From contig JAURIR010000003.1 of NCBI GenBank assembly GCA_030832645.1, positions 18,866 through 82,865 on the forward strand: DNA of 64,000 nucleotides, read 5' to 3'. Shown here piece by piece: positions 1 through 8,203 of this stretch. The notes beneath the pieces were generated by a model that worked only from the letters and a program-made list of their open reading frames with translations, was not told the origin of the DNA and ran no database searches. The translations under genes were made by a program, and so were the position numbers. The DNA comes from Chitinophagales bacterium (GTDB taxonomy: Bacteria > Bacteroidota > Bacteroidia > Chitinophagales > Chitinophagaceae). Positions within the stretch are counted from its first letter, which is position 1. Every line of letters begins with the position of its first letter.

Positions 1-1164
1 TACTTCATCTGGATGTATCTCGCAGAGCAGCATGAAATTTCCTACTACCATCAAACGTTCGATGTGATGATTGTATCCTGTTTTTAGTAATTTCTGAATA
101 GTAATATCAATCGGTGGAATTCCGGTTGTTCCATCATAAAATGATTTCGGCATTTTATGTTTGAAGTTCCAAAAGTTCTTCGTGCGTTGTACAGAGCCTA
201 TTTTCTGATAGGTCAATTGAACAAATTCTCTCCATCCCATCAATTGGCGTATGATACCTTCTATACTATTAATAGGAGCCTGTCCTTTTTTATATGCATC
301 CAACAATTTTTGAATAATATCTGCTGGAGACAACAATCCTATATTCAACAAAGGACTGAGTACACTGTGGAACAATGTATTTTCTTTGCATACCATTGCA
401 TCTTCATAGATGCCAAAGTCTTGAAGTTTTTCTTGAATGAAAAGATCCAATGCTTTTTCTGCATCTGCGTGCGTGCAAGGGTAATATACTTTTGAATTAT
501 TTTTTTCGAATGGAGAAGTTGATTCACCAAAATGCTTCTTGAAATGAGTTTCTGTATATGTAACAGCCTCCTTGATGTACGGATTTTCTCCTGAAAAATG
601 AATCGGAGGGATAGTAGTATTCTTTGGGATCTTTTTTCTGTTTTCTACATCGTAGGTCCAGCTTCCGCCTAGTGGTGCATTTTTCGCATCTATCAGAATA
701 TTTCTTGATTTTCTCTGTTCAATATAAAACCCTGTTTGGTAAAATGGCCGACGATTGCCCAATAGCGCAATGTCATCTTTTTTATTATTGATGAAATTAG
801 GACTTGGAAGGAATGCTAGTTGAATTTTATACTTCTTAGAATTTTCTTCGAGTTGTTTTTCCAACCAGTTATCGTTTGGGTGAAATAGCTTGGTACGCGT
901 GACTTTATTTTTACTGAATAGCTTGAATAAGTCACTGATCTTTGATTCCTTTTCCTTGTTATCAATATAATGCACATCGAATTTGCTCTTACGAAGCATT
1001 GCTTCGTAGTATTTCATCGAGGAACGATGCAGCATTATTTTTTGTTTGTGGAATGCGTATTGATTGAAAAACAATTCGTTCTCAATTACATAGATTGGAA
1101 CTGATTTCTCAAATTGAGAGCAATCTTTGAATAACTGATGAGGGAAAATGAGAAAAACCTCCAT
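1..1164 (-). CDS. Photolyase/cryptochrome-related protein, C-terminus outside window
   Basis: The frame is open from ATG 1164 to the window edge (388 codons). The N-terminal part has the Rossmann-like layout of the deoxyribodipyrimidine photolyase-related (DPRP) family, starting MEVFLIFPHQLF with a later FHKQKIMLHRSSMKYY. Further on come HSVLSPLLNIGLL (about residue 266), IIRQLMGWREF (about 300) and HIERLMVVGNFMLL (about 365), which are the FAD-domain signatures of the bacterial iron-sulfur cryptochrome/photolyase group (PhrB-like). By family knowledge it would repair (6-4) photoproducts or sense light. The last roughly 110 residues, where the iron-sulfur cysteines lie, are outside the window, so that cofactor cannot be confirmed. 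The start codon lies in a hairpin loop (1156-1173). Confidence 0.88.
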   Translation of the reverse strand, partial: MEVFLIFPHQLFKDCSQFEKSVPIYVIENELFFNQYAFHKQKIMLHRSSMKYYEAMLRKSKFDVHYIDNKEKESKISDLFKLFSKNKVTRTKLFHPNDNWLEKQLEENSKKYKIQLAFLPSPNFINNKKDDIALLGNRRPFYQTGFYIEQRKSRNILIDAKNAPLGGSWTYDVENRKKIPKNTTIPPIHFSGENPYIKEAVTYTETHFKKHFGESTSPFEKNNSKVYYPCTHADAEKALDLFIQEKLQDFGIYEDAMVCKENTLFHSVLSPLLNIGLLSPADIIQKLLDAYKKGQAPINSIEGIIRQLMGWREFVQLTYQKIGSVQRTKNFWNFKHKMPKSFYDGTTGIPPIDITIQKLLKTGYNHHIERLMVVGNFMLLCEIHPDEV

Positions 1165-1173
1165 AGGGAGGTT
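1156..1173 (-). terminator. Hairpin with U-tract overlapping the photolyase start
   Basis: On the minus strand AACCTCC, loop CTAT and GGAGGTT form a perfect 7-bp stem followed directly by TTTTT. It lies 28 bases downstream of the yceI stop, so it can serve as that gene's intrinsic terminator, yet the ATG of the photolyase gene starts in the loop. It may terminate, attenuate, or hide the start codon. Confidence 0.5.
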
Positions 1174-1200
1174 AACAATTTTTATTTAATTCTGTTCAAA

Positions 1201-1731
1201 TTACCAGGCTGCTTCAAAATTGACCTTGACCTCGTTGTCTACTTTTGAAAGCATGAAGGAAGGTCTCTCTATTTTAAAGTCTTCTAACAAAAAGATGAAG
1301 TTTCCGCTTACGATGGTCTTGGTGCCCTTTTTTGACATGGCACCTTCAAACGAGATTTCTTTTTTAACGCCATGAAAATCGAGCAGACCCTTTACAAGTA
1401 ATTTCTCTTTGTTGGCGTATTCAATTGAAGTGGATTGAAAAGATATCGTTGGAAATTTTAGTGCTTCAGTTACTTCCATCATATGTGCATCTCGGTTGGA
1501 GCTTTTGGAATCAAATGCACTCACTTTGGTTATAATAGCCACCTTTTCAACTTGCCCACTGTTATTCAGCTGGACAATTCCATTAAGTTGGTTGGAAGTG
1601 CCTTCCCATGCATGCATGATATGATTCATGGCATAGGTGATCGAAGATTGACTTTTATCTATCGGGACTTTTGTTTGCGAAAAAGATAAGAACGGCGTAC
1701 ATCCAAGAAACAGAGCGAATAGAAGTTTCAT
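1201..1731 (-). CDS. YceI family protein, exported
   Basis: A 176-residue protein with a signal peptide (MKLLFALFLGCTPFLSFSQ) and a YceI-type lipocalin-like beta barrel: an early IDKSQSSITY strand, then KFPTISFQS, KGLLDFHGVKKEISF and a C-terminal VNFEAAW. YceI proteins are periplasmic and bind polyprenyl or other amphiphilic chains; the ligand here is unknown. It starts immediately at the stop of the upstream gene (no spacer), so the two are surely cotranscribed. In enterobacteria yceI is paired with a cytochrome b561 gene, and the partner here looks similar. Confidence 0.9.
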   Translation of the reverse strand: MKLLFALFLGCTPFLSFSQTKVPIDKSQSSITYAMNHIMHAWEGTSNQLNGIVQLNNSGQVEKVAIITKVSAFDSKSSNRDAHMMEVTEALKFPTISFQSTSIEYANKEKLLVKGLLDFHGVKKEISFEGAMSKKGTKTIVSGNFIFLLEDFKIERPSFMLSKVDNEVKVNFEAAW

Positions 1732-2325
1732 TTATTTAAATTTTATACTGATAATGGCTGCGCCAAAGCTTGCAAATGTTGTAATGGCAGCAGCCCTGTG
1801 GTATGCTTTTGGAGCATTCTCTGCCAGAATATTTGTTGTAATCATGCCAGCGAGGTGAACTATAGACAATAATTTGTGTAATCGAATCGCAGAAAGTTTT
1901 TTATCTCGGTTGAGCAGCGGTGGGGGAGCGAAAAATGACATGGCTGCAGTAGCACCGTAGGTAATATTTACAGCTGTAGCCAGGTTTTCGTGAACATCTT
2001 TGATGCCATAATTACCTTTATATAATTGTGAACCGGTATATGCCTGTCCTGCCATACCACCCAATGTGATGAATCCTAGCACCTGATGAGCCACCAGCAT
2101 TGCTCTTCTGACTTTTAATTCTTTTTCTCTATTTGCAGTATTCAATTGGATGATAGGTCTCATCAGCCCTTTTTCTCCCCACAAAATTCTTTGGGAGATG
2201 AGCATTCTAGGAGGTAATAATTGAACAGATGAGTCCGCTTTGTCTTGAAGTTCGGCCAATAGATCATTTTGAGCGGAAGCGAATTGGGACATTGCTAGAA
2301 ACAATAGGAAAAACAGCTTTTTCAT
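1732..2325 (-). CDS. Histidine-rich multi-TM protein, cytochrome b561-like
   Basis: I chose ATG 2325 because it gives a clean signal peptide (MKKLFFLLFLAMSQFASAQ); the in-frame stretch upstream is not signal-like. After an 80-residue periplasmic part come about four hydrophobic segments carrying histidines: VAHQVLGFITL, DVHENLATAV, RLHKLLSIVHLAGM and KAYHRAAAI. Paired histidines in a four-helix bundle are how b561-type cytochromes hold haem, but the overall family is not one I can name. The gene abuts yceI, and its promoter region faces the DUF2490 gene. The electron-transfer role is inferred. Confidence 0.72.
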   Translation of the reverse strand: MKKLFFLLFLAMSQFASAQNDLLAELQDKADSSVQLLPPRMLISQRILWGEKGLMRPIIQLNTANREKELKVRRAMLVAHQVLGFITLGGMAGQAYTGSQLYKGNYGIKDVHENLATAVNITYGATAAMSFFAPPPLLNRDKKLSAIRLHKLLSIVHLAGMITTNILAENAPKAYHRAAAITTFASFGAAIISIKFK

Positions 2326-2415
2326 GCGCGTATATGAATTGGGGTGTAATTTACTCAATGTTTGAATGTTGAGCATTTATAAAAAAAGCTAAAAAATCAA
2401 ACACTTAGATTATTC

Positions 2416-2423
2416 TATCTTTG
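2416..2423 (+). promoter_or_regulatory. Bacteroidota -7 box for the DUF2490 gene
   Basis: TATCTTTG matches the TAnnTTTG consensus of the Bacteroidota primary sigma factor exactly. It ends 9 bases before ATG 2433, predicting an almost leaderless transcript. No convincing -33 TTTG is seen at the right distance. Confidence 0.5.
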
Positions 2424-2432
2424 ACAAGGTTT

Positions 2433-3188
2433 ATGTTAAAAAGTTACATTTTACTATTTTTTCTTCTTTTTGGTGGTTTCTCTTTGGTTGGATGGGCACA
2501 ATCTAGCAAGACTGTCAATCAAAATGTCTGGATTTCCTATACTGGCTTGCTTCCAATCAATAAAAAATTTTCTATACACACTGAACTATCCTGGCGTAGA
2601 AATGAATACCTGAAAAATCCACAGCAGTTATTACTACGGACTGCATTGGTGAGGAATTTTGCCAAAGGGGTATCCCTTGCAGGTGGCTATTCTTACATAA
2701 TTACCTACCCTTATGGGGCTTTTGCAAGTAAATCGACCTTCCCCGAAAATCGAATCTGGGAGCAATTGCAGGTCAAAAAACAATGGGGTAAAACGGAAGT
2801 GATTTCACGATTGCGTCTTGAGCAACGATTCGTGTATCAGCCAGTGTTGGTTGGAACTTCCTACAAACCGGGTCCTTCCGTATATTCTACACGCATACGT
2901 ATTATGCAGCGTTTTTCTATTCCATTATTTACTCCTTCGATCAAAGACAAGGCTATCTATGCTGCTGTTTTTGATGAACTATTTTATGGATTTGGTAGAC
3001 AGATCGGGTCTCACCATTTTGATCAAAATAGATTTTTTGGAGGGCTTGGTTATGTGGTACCAAAATTTGGCAGAGTGGAGGTGGGGTATTTACATCAACA
3101 AATTCACAGAAGCGGAGGAACAAAAATTGAGAATAATAGAACTATTCAAATTAATTTTCTTCCTACCCTCCTTACAAACAGAAAATAA
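2433..3188 (+). CDS. DUF2490 family protein, predicted outer-membrane beta barrel
   Basis: ATG 2433 gives MLKSYILLFFLLFGGFSLVGWAQ, a signal peptide; an in-frame TTG at 2421 lies inside the promoter and is rejected. The mature part consists of alternating aromatic beta strands (NVWISYTGLLPINKKF, HTELSWRRNEY, RLRLEQRFV) and ends in a strand before NFLPTLLTNRK. This is the usual form of DUF2490, a Bacteroidota family thought to be a small outer-membrane barrel; its function is unknown. It is transcribed alone and converges on the plug-domain gene, whose stop is 12 bases away. Confidence 0.85.
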   Translation: MLKSYILLFFLLFGGFSLVGWAQSSKTVNQNVWISYTGLLPINKKFSIHTELSWRRNEYLKNPQQLLLRTALVRNFAKGVSLAGGYSYIITYPYGAFASKSTFPENRIWEQLQVKKQWGKTEVISRLRLEQRFVYQPVLVGTSYKPGPSVYSTRIRIMQRFSIPLFTPSIKDKAIYAAVFDELFYGFGRQIGSHHFDQNRFFGGLGYVVPKFGRVEVGYLHQQIHRSGGTKIENNRTIQINFLPTLLTNRK

Positions 3189-3199
3189 AAAGTTTCATT

Positions 3200-4060
3200 T
3201 TATTTTACTTGTATCTTCTCTTTGAGTAGTTCGATGAGTTTTTTGTTATCACCTGATGCGCTGAATGCATTCGCTCTTTCTCCGAAAACCCAAAGTGTGT
3301 AAGGTATTTCCTTTTGAACTCTTAGTTCATTAGGAATAACATTTTCGTCACCACCTTTTTTTGTTTTGATGATCACAACTCCGTTCGCTCCTCTTACACC
3401 GTAAAATGCAGTTGCAGATGCATCTTTTAGAACTTCAACCGACGCGATATCATCTGGATTGATGCTGCTGATATTATTGATAGGCACATCATCAACTATA
3501 TACAATGGGTTGCTGTTTGAATTGACTGAACTAAATCCACGAATTCTAACTTTCGGTACACCACCAGGTGAATTATCGTTTCCCACTACTACACCTGCAG
3601 CTTGACCCTGCATCTTTTGTACTACTGTTCCACTGGTTAGGGCGAGCTGTTGCTGAGTGATCTTGCTATTTCGCGCATTGGATTCTGCAGTACGTATTTT
3701 ATTTTTTTTAGGAGTAAATTGAATACCGATACCATTTTCTTGGTTTGATCCCTTCCCCTTTATCATGGTAACTTTCCCCAATTCATTCAAGGATATGCCG
3801 ATCGTATCGTAAATCGGTTTTCCTGTTATGTAATCGTTTGGATCGGTATAAAAAATATATAAACTATCGTTTAGTAGGGTGAATTTTCTTTCTGCACTTG
3901 ACTCCTGAATCAAATTATTATTAAAAACAAGAGATCCCATTTTTGTGAAATGTTTTTCCAAGAGGAATACCAGGTCACGGTCTTTAGTAGAGGCGTTGAT
4001 TTGAGATTTTATATCAGATATGAAAACAACGCATAAAAGAATGAGTGCTATCTTTTTCAT
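3200..4060 (-). CDS. Standalone SusC-type TonB receptor plug-domain protein
   Basis: A 286-residue exported protein (signal MKKIALILLCVVFISDIKSQ). Residues about 130-240 are a textbook SusC/RagA plug: QQLALTSGTVVQKMQG, VRIRGFSSVNSNSNPLYIVDDVP, then SINPDDIASVEVLKDASAT and GVRGANGVVIIKTKKGG. No beta barrel follows: the frame ends about 50 residues later at a proper stop. The N-terminal 120 residues are not a carboxypeptidase-like domain and I do not recognise them. It could be a free-standing plug used as a decoy, a substrate-binding module, or a remnant. It has its own promoter-like element upstream. Confidence 0.85.
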   Translation of the reverse strand: MKKIALILLCVVFISDIKSQINASTKDRDLVFLLEKHFTKMGSLVFNNNLIQESSAERKFTLLNDSLYIFYTDPNDYITGKPIYDTIGISLNELGKVTMIKGKGSNQENGIGIQFTPKKNKIRTAESNARNSKITQQQLALTSGTVVQKMQGQAAGVVVGNDNSPGGVPKVRIRGFSSVNSNSNPLYIVDDVPINNISSINPDDIASVEVLKDASATAFYGVRGANGVVIIKTKKGGDENVIPNELRVQKEIPYTLWVFGERANAFSASGDNKKLIELLKEKIQVK

Positions 4061-4074
4061 GTTGTTGGTTTATA

Positions 4075-4107
4075 TAAAGTTATAAAACAAATCTAATGGA
4101 AATGCAA
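4075..4107 (-). promoter_or_regulatory. Candidate promoter of the plug-domain gene
   Basis: On the minus strand TTG (4107-4105), 22 bases, then TAACTTTA (4082-4075), 14 bases before the ATG at 4060. The -7 box differs from TAnnTTTG only in the last base; the same TAACTTTA variant recurs upstream of other genes here. Confidence 0.4.
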
Positions 4108-4115
4108 TTGTATTG

Positions 4116-4787
4116 TTAATTGATTGTATAGTTATCAAACTGAATCTCTGCTTTTCCTTTATTCATTGAATTTTTATCCATTTTTTGATTTTTCGAAGTT
4201 GCATTATCAAAATCAAGTGTCAATCCTTTTGGTATTTTATAATCCTTTGCGTTAAACGTAAACACCAATTTATCGGGTAGCCCATATTTCTTGTATTTCC
4301 CATATTCCATCTTCATCTCATAGGTCCCTTCTTCCTTTGTGGTCGTGCTACTTTTTTCTACTACATAGTCTGTTTCGTTGATATACAGTGTAGACAACAC
4401 AATATTATTTTCTTGTGAAGTGGGCAGCAACCGCACTACTCTCAGCGTTTTATTATTAACAGTTTCTTTTCCTCCATCTATGATGGTATATTCATTCGAC
4501 AATATATTTTGTAAAGAGATTGCACGCACGCCTTTTGGAATAAATGTTACGCCGTTTTTACTGGTAATGCTCAATTCATTTGGTTTCTTAAATAGCACCG
4601 TCACTTTTGCAACAGGAATTTTTAAATAAGCAATAGACGTTTTAAGCGTACCTACTGCTTCGTATTTATTTATTTTTTCTAGTTTTTCTTTGACACGTTG
4701 CAGGACACTATTGATATCTTGACTTTGAGCAGATATACTTGATAGGAATAGAAGGGCAATGAATACAGTTGATTTAATATGTATCAT
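4116..4787 (-). CDS. LolA-like outer-membrane lipoprotein-sorting protein
   Basis: 223 residues with a signal peptide (MIHIKSTVFIALLFLSSISAQSQ) followed by a LolA/LppX-type half-barrel pattern: an initial VLQRVKEKLEKINKYEAVGTLKT helix and strand, a central block with LRVVRLLP, and TKEEGTYEMKMEYGKYKKYGLPDKLVF. Such proteins carry lipids or lipoproteins across the periplasm. The start overlaps the stop of the ABC permease gene by 4 bases, so it is translated with the exporter and probably works as its periplasmic partner. True LolA chaperoning is not shown. Confidence 0.75.
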   Translation of the reverse strand: MIHIKSTVFIALLFLSSISAQSQDINSVLQRVKEKLEKINKYEAVGTLKTSIAYLKIPVAKVTVLFKKPNELSITSKNGVTFIPKGVRAISLQNILSNEYTIIDGGKETVNNKTLRVVRLLPTSQENNIVLSTLYINETDYVVEKSSTTTKEEGTYEMKMEYGKYKKYGLPDKLVFTFNAKDYKIPKGLTLDFDNATSKNQKMDKNSMNKGKAEIQFDNYTIN

Positions 4788-5677
4788 GATAGAATATCTT
4801 TTCTTTTAAAGAAGTACCAAGTAAGGGTTTGAAGAACCCCAATATGAGCCAATAGAATGAGTACACTGTATTTAATTGACCGAAGATCTTCGATACTTCC
4901 TTTAATAGGAACGCCCTCGGGGGTTGTGGCTATGTAAAAGAAACCTTTCCAACCCACCAAATAGCTGGTGAAGAGATAAGGTTTTACATGAATATCTATG
5001 ATAGGGATGTTCATATTGGAAACAATCGTAAAAACCAGCACAATACAGATCGTAGTAATAATGGGGCCGATAGAATTTTCGGCAAACAAGGAAAAAAATA
5101 TAGCGAGTGAAACAATCACCGTCAAAGCAATGGCTGCATATCCGAATGCTGCCAAATACCTCCATAAAATATCATCACTTGAAATCTGCATGATTTGAGA
5201 AACTTCGCCTGCAACCCTGAATACAAGCATGTCTCCAGAGCCAAATATGAGTACTGATAGCCCTAGTGAGAACAATGCCATCCATACCAATAGAACAAGT
5301 GTATATGCAATGGATGCAAGAAATTTTGCCCATAAAATTTCATGCCTGTAAACAGGTTTGCTTAACAATAGACGCAATGTCCCCATGTTGGCTTCTCCGC
5401 TGATTGCATCACCTGCAACCAATGCAACGAGTATTGGTACCTGAACAAGGAGTGTATTTAATATAATATAGCACATGAAATATCCGTTCAGTGCATTTAC
5501 TTTATTAAGTTGAAAACTGTCGTTGACTCCTTGCAGCATCAGGTTCATATAATTTTCACCATCTGCTTTGAATGCAAATTGAAATATTAGAACAATCGCA
5601 GAGATCGCTGCAAAGGATATGAAGGTCCTGGGCCGTTTACTGATTTTGAATAATTCAATGGCTAGAAGCGATCTCAT
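4784..5677 (-). CDS. ABC-2 type transporter permease
   Basis: 297 residues with six hydrophobic helices: TFISFAAISAIVLIF near residue 20, then segments near 70-90, 120-150, 175-200, 205-225 and 270-285. The motif ISGEANMGTLRLLLSKPVYRHEI after helix 2 is characteristic of the ABC-2 permease group (Pfam ABC2_membrane_2 type). It overlaps the ATPase gene upstream (stop at 5674) and the LolA-like gene downstream, each by 4 bases. The substrate is not known. Confidence 0.88.
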   Translation of the reverse strand: MRSLLAIELFKISKRPRTFISFAAISAIVLIFQFAFKADGENYMNLMLQGVNDSFQLNKVNALNGYFMCYIILNTLLVQVPILVALVAGDAISGEANMGTLRLLLSKPVYRHEILWAKFLASIAYTLVLLVWMALFSLGLSVLIFGSGDMLVFRVAGEVSQIMQISSDDILWRYLAAFGYAAIALTVIVSLAIFFSLFAENSIGPIITTICIVLVFTIVSNMNIPIIDIHVKPYLFTSYLVGWKGFFYIATTPEGVPIKGSIEDLRSIKYSVLILLAHIGVLQTLTWYFFKRKDILS

Positions 5678-6585
5678 ATTGTAGAGTTGGTGAGTTGAAG
5701 AAAATAATTCTCAAGTGAGTGGTTTGTTTTCACATTCATGATAGCAATATCTTTTTCAACCAAAAATTTTACCAATTCAGGAACCAGTTTTTTATTCATT
5801 TTAAATACCAGCGAATCGTTTGATAGTAATTGACGACTCCATTGACTTTGTCTAATTTGATTCATTGCAGCGCCGGGGTCATTCGTTTCAATTTCTACAA
5901 TGGTATTCGCAGGGTCTAACAATTCATTTACTTTTCCTTCTACTATCTTTTCTCCTTTGTGTAGGATGATCATATTGTCTGCAATCATTTCAATTTCGTG
6001 TAAGAGATGCGAGGATATCAAAATGGTTCTTCCTTCGTTTTTACTGAAATGAGTAATCAAATTTCTGATATCTGCGATTCCCTGTGGGTCCAAGCCGTTT
6101 GTGGGTTCGTCTAAAATGATAAAGGAAGGATCATTGAGGAGTGCAATGGCAATCCCCAATCGTTGTTTCATTCCCTGGCTGTATGATTTCACTTTGTCGT
6201 TTCCTCTGCCGGAAAGGCCAACTTTCCCCAATAATTCCTCCAGTTCTGCTCGCTTGAGTTGGTTTCCATAGATCATGGAAAATATTCGCAGGTTATCGTA
6301 ACCGGATAAATAATTATACGCATCCGGTTTTTCAATAATTGCACCGATGTTGCGTAAAATAGCTTTTTCATTCCCTTTTAACGGGGTATTAAAAATCTTG
6401 ATTACCCCTTTGGTAGGTTGAATCAACGAAAGCAACATTCTCAGTGTAGTACTTTTTCCTGCTCCGTTTTGACCTAGGAATCCGTATACGCTGCCTTTTT
6501 CAATTTGAAAGGAAATATTTTTTACTGCCTCGAAACTACCATAGGACTTTGATAGTCCCTCCACCTCCACTATAAGTTGTGCCAT
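5674..6585 (-). CDS. ABC transporter ATP-binding protein
   Basis: Start set at ATG 6585 (MAQLIVEVEGLSKSYG); a TTG one codon earlier is unlikely. The nucleotide-binding domain is complete: Walker A GQNGAGKST (about residues 39-47), signature YSQGMKQRLGIA, Walker B FIILDEPTNGLDP, and H-loop ISSHLLHEIE. The C-terminal 80 residues form the accessory domain seen in ABC-2 drug, antibiotic or lipid exporters. It is the energy module for the permease encoded next. Confidence 0.93.
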   Translation of the reverse strand: MAQLIVEVEGLSKSYGSFEAVKNISFQIEKGSVYGFLGQNGAGKSTTLRMLLSLIQPTKGVIKIFNTPLKGNEKAILRNIGAIIEKPDAYNYLSGYDNLRIFSMIYGNQLKRAELEELLGKVGLSGRGNDKVKSYSQGMKQRLGIAIALLNDPSFIILDEPTNGLDPQGIADIRNLITHFSKNEGRTILISSHLLHEIEMIADNMIILHKGEKIVEGKVNELLDPANTIVEIETNDPGAAMNQIRQSQWSRQLLSNDSLVFKMNKKLVPELVKFLVEKDIAIMNVKTNHSLENYFLQLTNSTI

Positions 6586-6633
6586 CAAGGGTTTAACAAT
6601 TGGGCGGTCATATGGTTGATAAAAAAAGTAAAA

Positions 6634-8181
6634 TCAATTTACTTTTTGCATATTGCTCACAAATGCGAGATGACGGCTATCTGGAGACCATGAATTTACG
6701 TTGATAGTGCCCTGACCACCATACAAATGGGCAATTACTCTCGGTGCCCCACCCGATACAGGCATGATGCGCAGCATTACCTTTTTATAGGAAGGATGGG
6801 AGTTTGGATCGATATCGGTAGGAAAAGAAATAATCGACATCCATTTTCCATCGGGTGAAATATGCGGAAACCAATTGTTGTACTCGTCGAAAGTGAGTTG
6901 CTCCTTGTTACTACCATCGGGTTTCATTCTCCAAATCTGCATCGTACCCGATTGCGTTCCGTTGTAATAAATATATTTCCCGTCTGGGGAGTATTCGCAT
7001 CCGTCCACGTGCCCACTTGTGTTTTTTGTCAGGTCTTCCTCCATACCAGTTTCAACATTCACTTTATAAATATTATAAACTTTACTTCCATTTCTTTGCG
7101 CAACTACCACCACTTCTTTATTGCCAGGTGCCCATCCATGCCAATAGGAGGGAGTTTCTTTGGTAACTAATTTTGGAGTTCCTCCTTCAATGGGTAAAAC
7201 CCATACGGCAGAGCTGGTTAGTTTTTGTTCGACCCTTGAACTGCTAATGGCTAACATTTTTCCATCAAATGAAATACCATGATCGTTGTTGTTTTTATTT
7301 ACTTGATCAGTATTTAATTTTTCAAGCGCACCTCCGCCAACGGGAATTTTATACAACAGACCACCATCATTGAATAATAATTTTTTTCCATCTGGCATCC
7401 AATTCGGCGCCTCAAATCGGTGGTTTGCTTCGTGAATAATTTTTCTTTTACCTGTGAACGCATCGATAATTTCTAACCTGCAACTGAATACAGGTTCTTT
7501 TGTACTCAGTGTTTTTTGTACAACAGGATTGGGATGGTAGGTGTAGGGAACGGGTTGGTCAATACGTACATTCCAAGCCTCGATCGTAACACTATCTTTT
7601 TCGTTTTGAGCCCTTGCAAATAATCCAACAAATACATCGTCTTTTAATTCTTTCAATTCCTGTGTACCTATTACCTGGAGCGGTTCTCCAAAGTTGGCAA
7701 CTCTCATGGTATAGCTATTCCCGCTTCTCTCCAACTGAATAGTTTGCATATTTTTTTTAGGAAATAGGATAATATTTTCTGGATTGCGGATACTATCGTT
7801 TATTTTTCTCCTCCATTGTAAATACATTGCCCCACTTTCGTTTTGACAGGCTGAAATTTGTTCGCTGTTATTGGTAAGCGATGACCTAATCATCCATCCA
7901 AATTCCTTTGCGATAAGACTAAATTGGGCATTACTTTTTATATCTGCTGTCAATATAAAATCGCCGCTAATTTTTTTATAGAGATAATGAAAATCTTCTG
8001 CGCTATTTTTTATGCTTGAACCTCCTGCAGTCAGGGTATATGATTGATCCGTGTTATCAAAATTGGCACCCCCTTTTTTCACTGGGGTTCCTACATCGCT
8101 CGATTGAGAAAATATTCCAATAAATTCTTGTGCATATAGATTAGATGATATTAAAAATAAAATCAGGAATATATTTTTCAT
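6634..8181 (-). CDS. Exported PD40 beta-propeller (TolB-like) with N-terminal lectin-like domain
   Basis: ATG 8181 gives MKNIFLILFLISSNLYAQ, a good signal peptide; 18 extra in-frame residues upstream are not part of it. Residues about 20-210 resemble the concanavalin-like DUF1349 fold. From about 235 on come PD40/WD40-like repeats: FEAPNWMPDGKKLLF, DHGISFDGKMLAISS, GCEYSPDGKYIYYN, WFPHISPDGKWMSII and VNSWSPDSRHLAFVS. The usual reading is periplasmic or outer-membrane binding of carbohydrate or protein; no catalytic residues are evident. It lies 48 bases before the ABC ATPase gene and 22 after the CBM9-like gene. Confidence 0.82.
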   Translation of the reverse strand: MKNIFLILFLISSNLYAQEFIGIFSQSSDVGTPVKKGGANFDNTDQSYTLTAGGSSIKNSAEDFHYLYKKISGDFILTADIKSNAQFSLIAKEFGWMIRSSLTNNSEQISACQNESGAMYLQWRRKINDSIRNPENIILFPKKNMQTIQLERSGNSYTMRVANFGEPLQVIGTQELKELKDDVFVGLFARAQNEKDSVTIEAWNVRIDQPVPYTYHPNPVVQKTLSTKEPVFSCRLEIIDAFTGKRKIIHEANHRFEAPNWMPDGKKLLFNDGGLLYKIPVGGGALEKLNTDQVNKNNNDHGISFDGKMLAISSSRVEQKLTSSAVWVLPIEGGTPKLVTKETPSYWHGWAPGNKEVVVVAQRNGSKVYNIYKVNVETGMEEDLTKNTSGHVDGCEYSPDGKYIYYNGTQSGTMQIWRMKPDGSNKEQLTFDEYNNWFPHISPDGKWMSIISFPTDIDPNSHPSYKKVMLRIMPVSGGAPRVIAHLYGGQGTINVNSWSPDSRHLAFVSNMQKVN

Positions 8182-8203
8182 GAGATTTATTTTAGTTGGG
8201 GTA

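Noticed and set aside
157..530. Short open frames on both strands near the left edge
   Set aside because: They lie inside the photolyase coding frame, which shows clear family motifs through this region.
3182..3206. AAAATAAAA/TTTTATTTT inverted repeat between convergent genes
   Set aside because: A stem of A and T only in AT-rich DNA is too weak to call a terminator with confidence.
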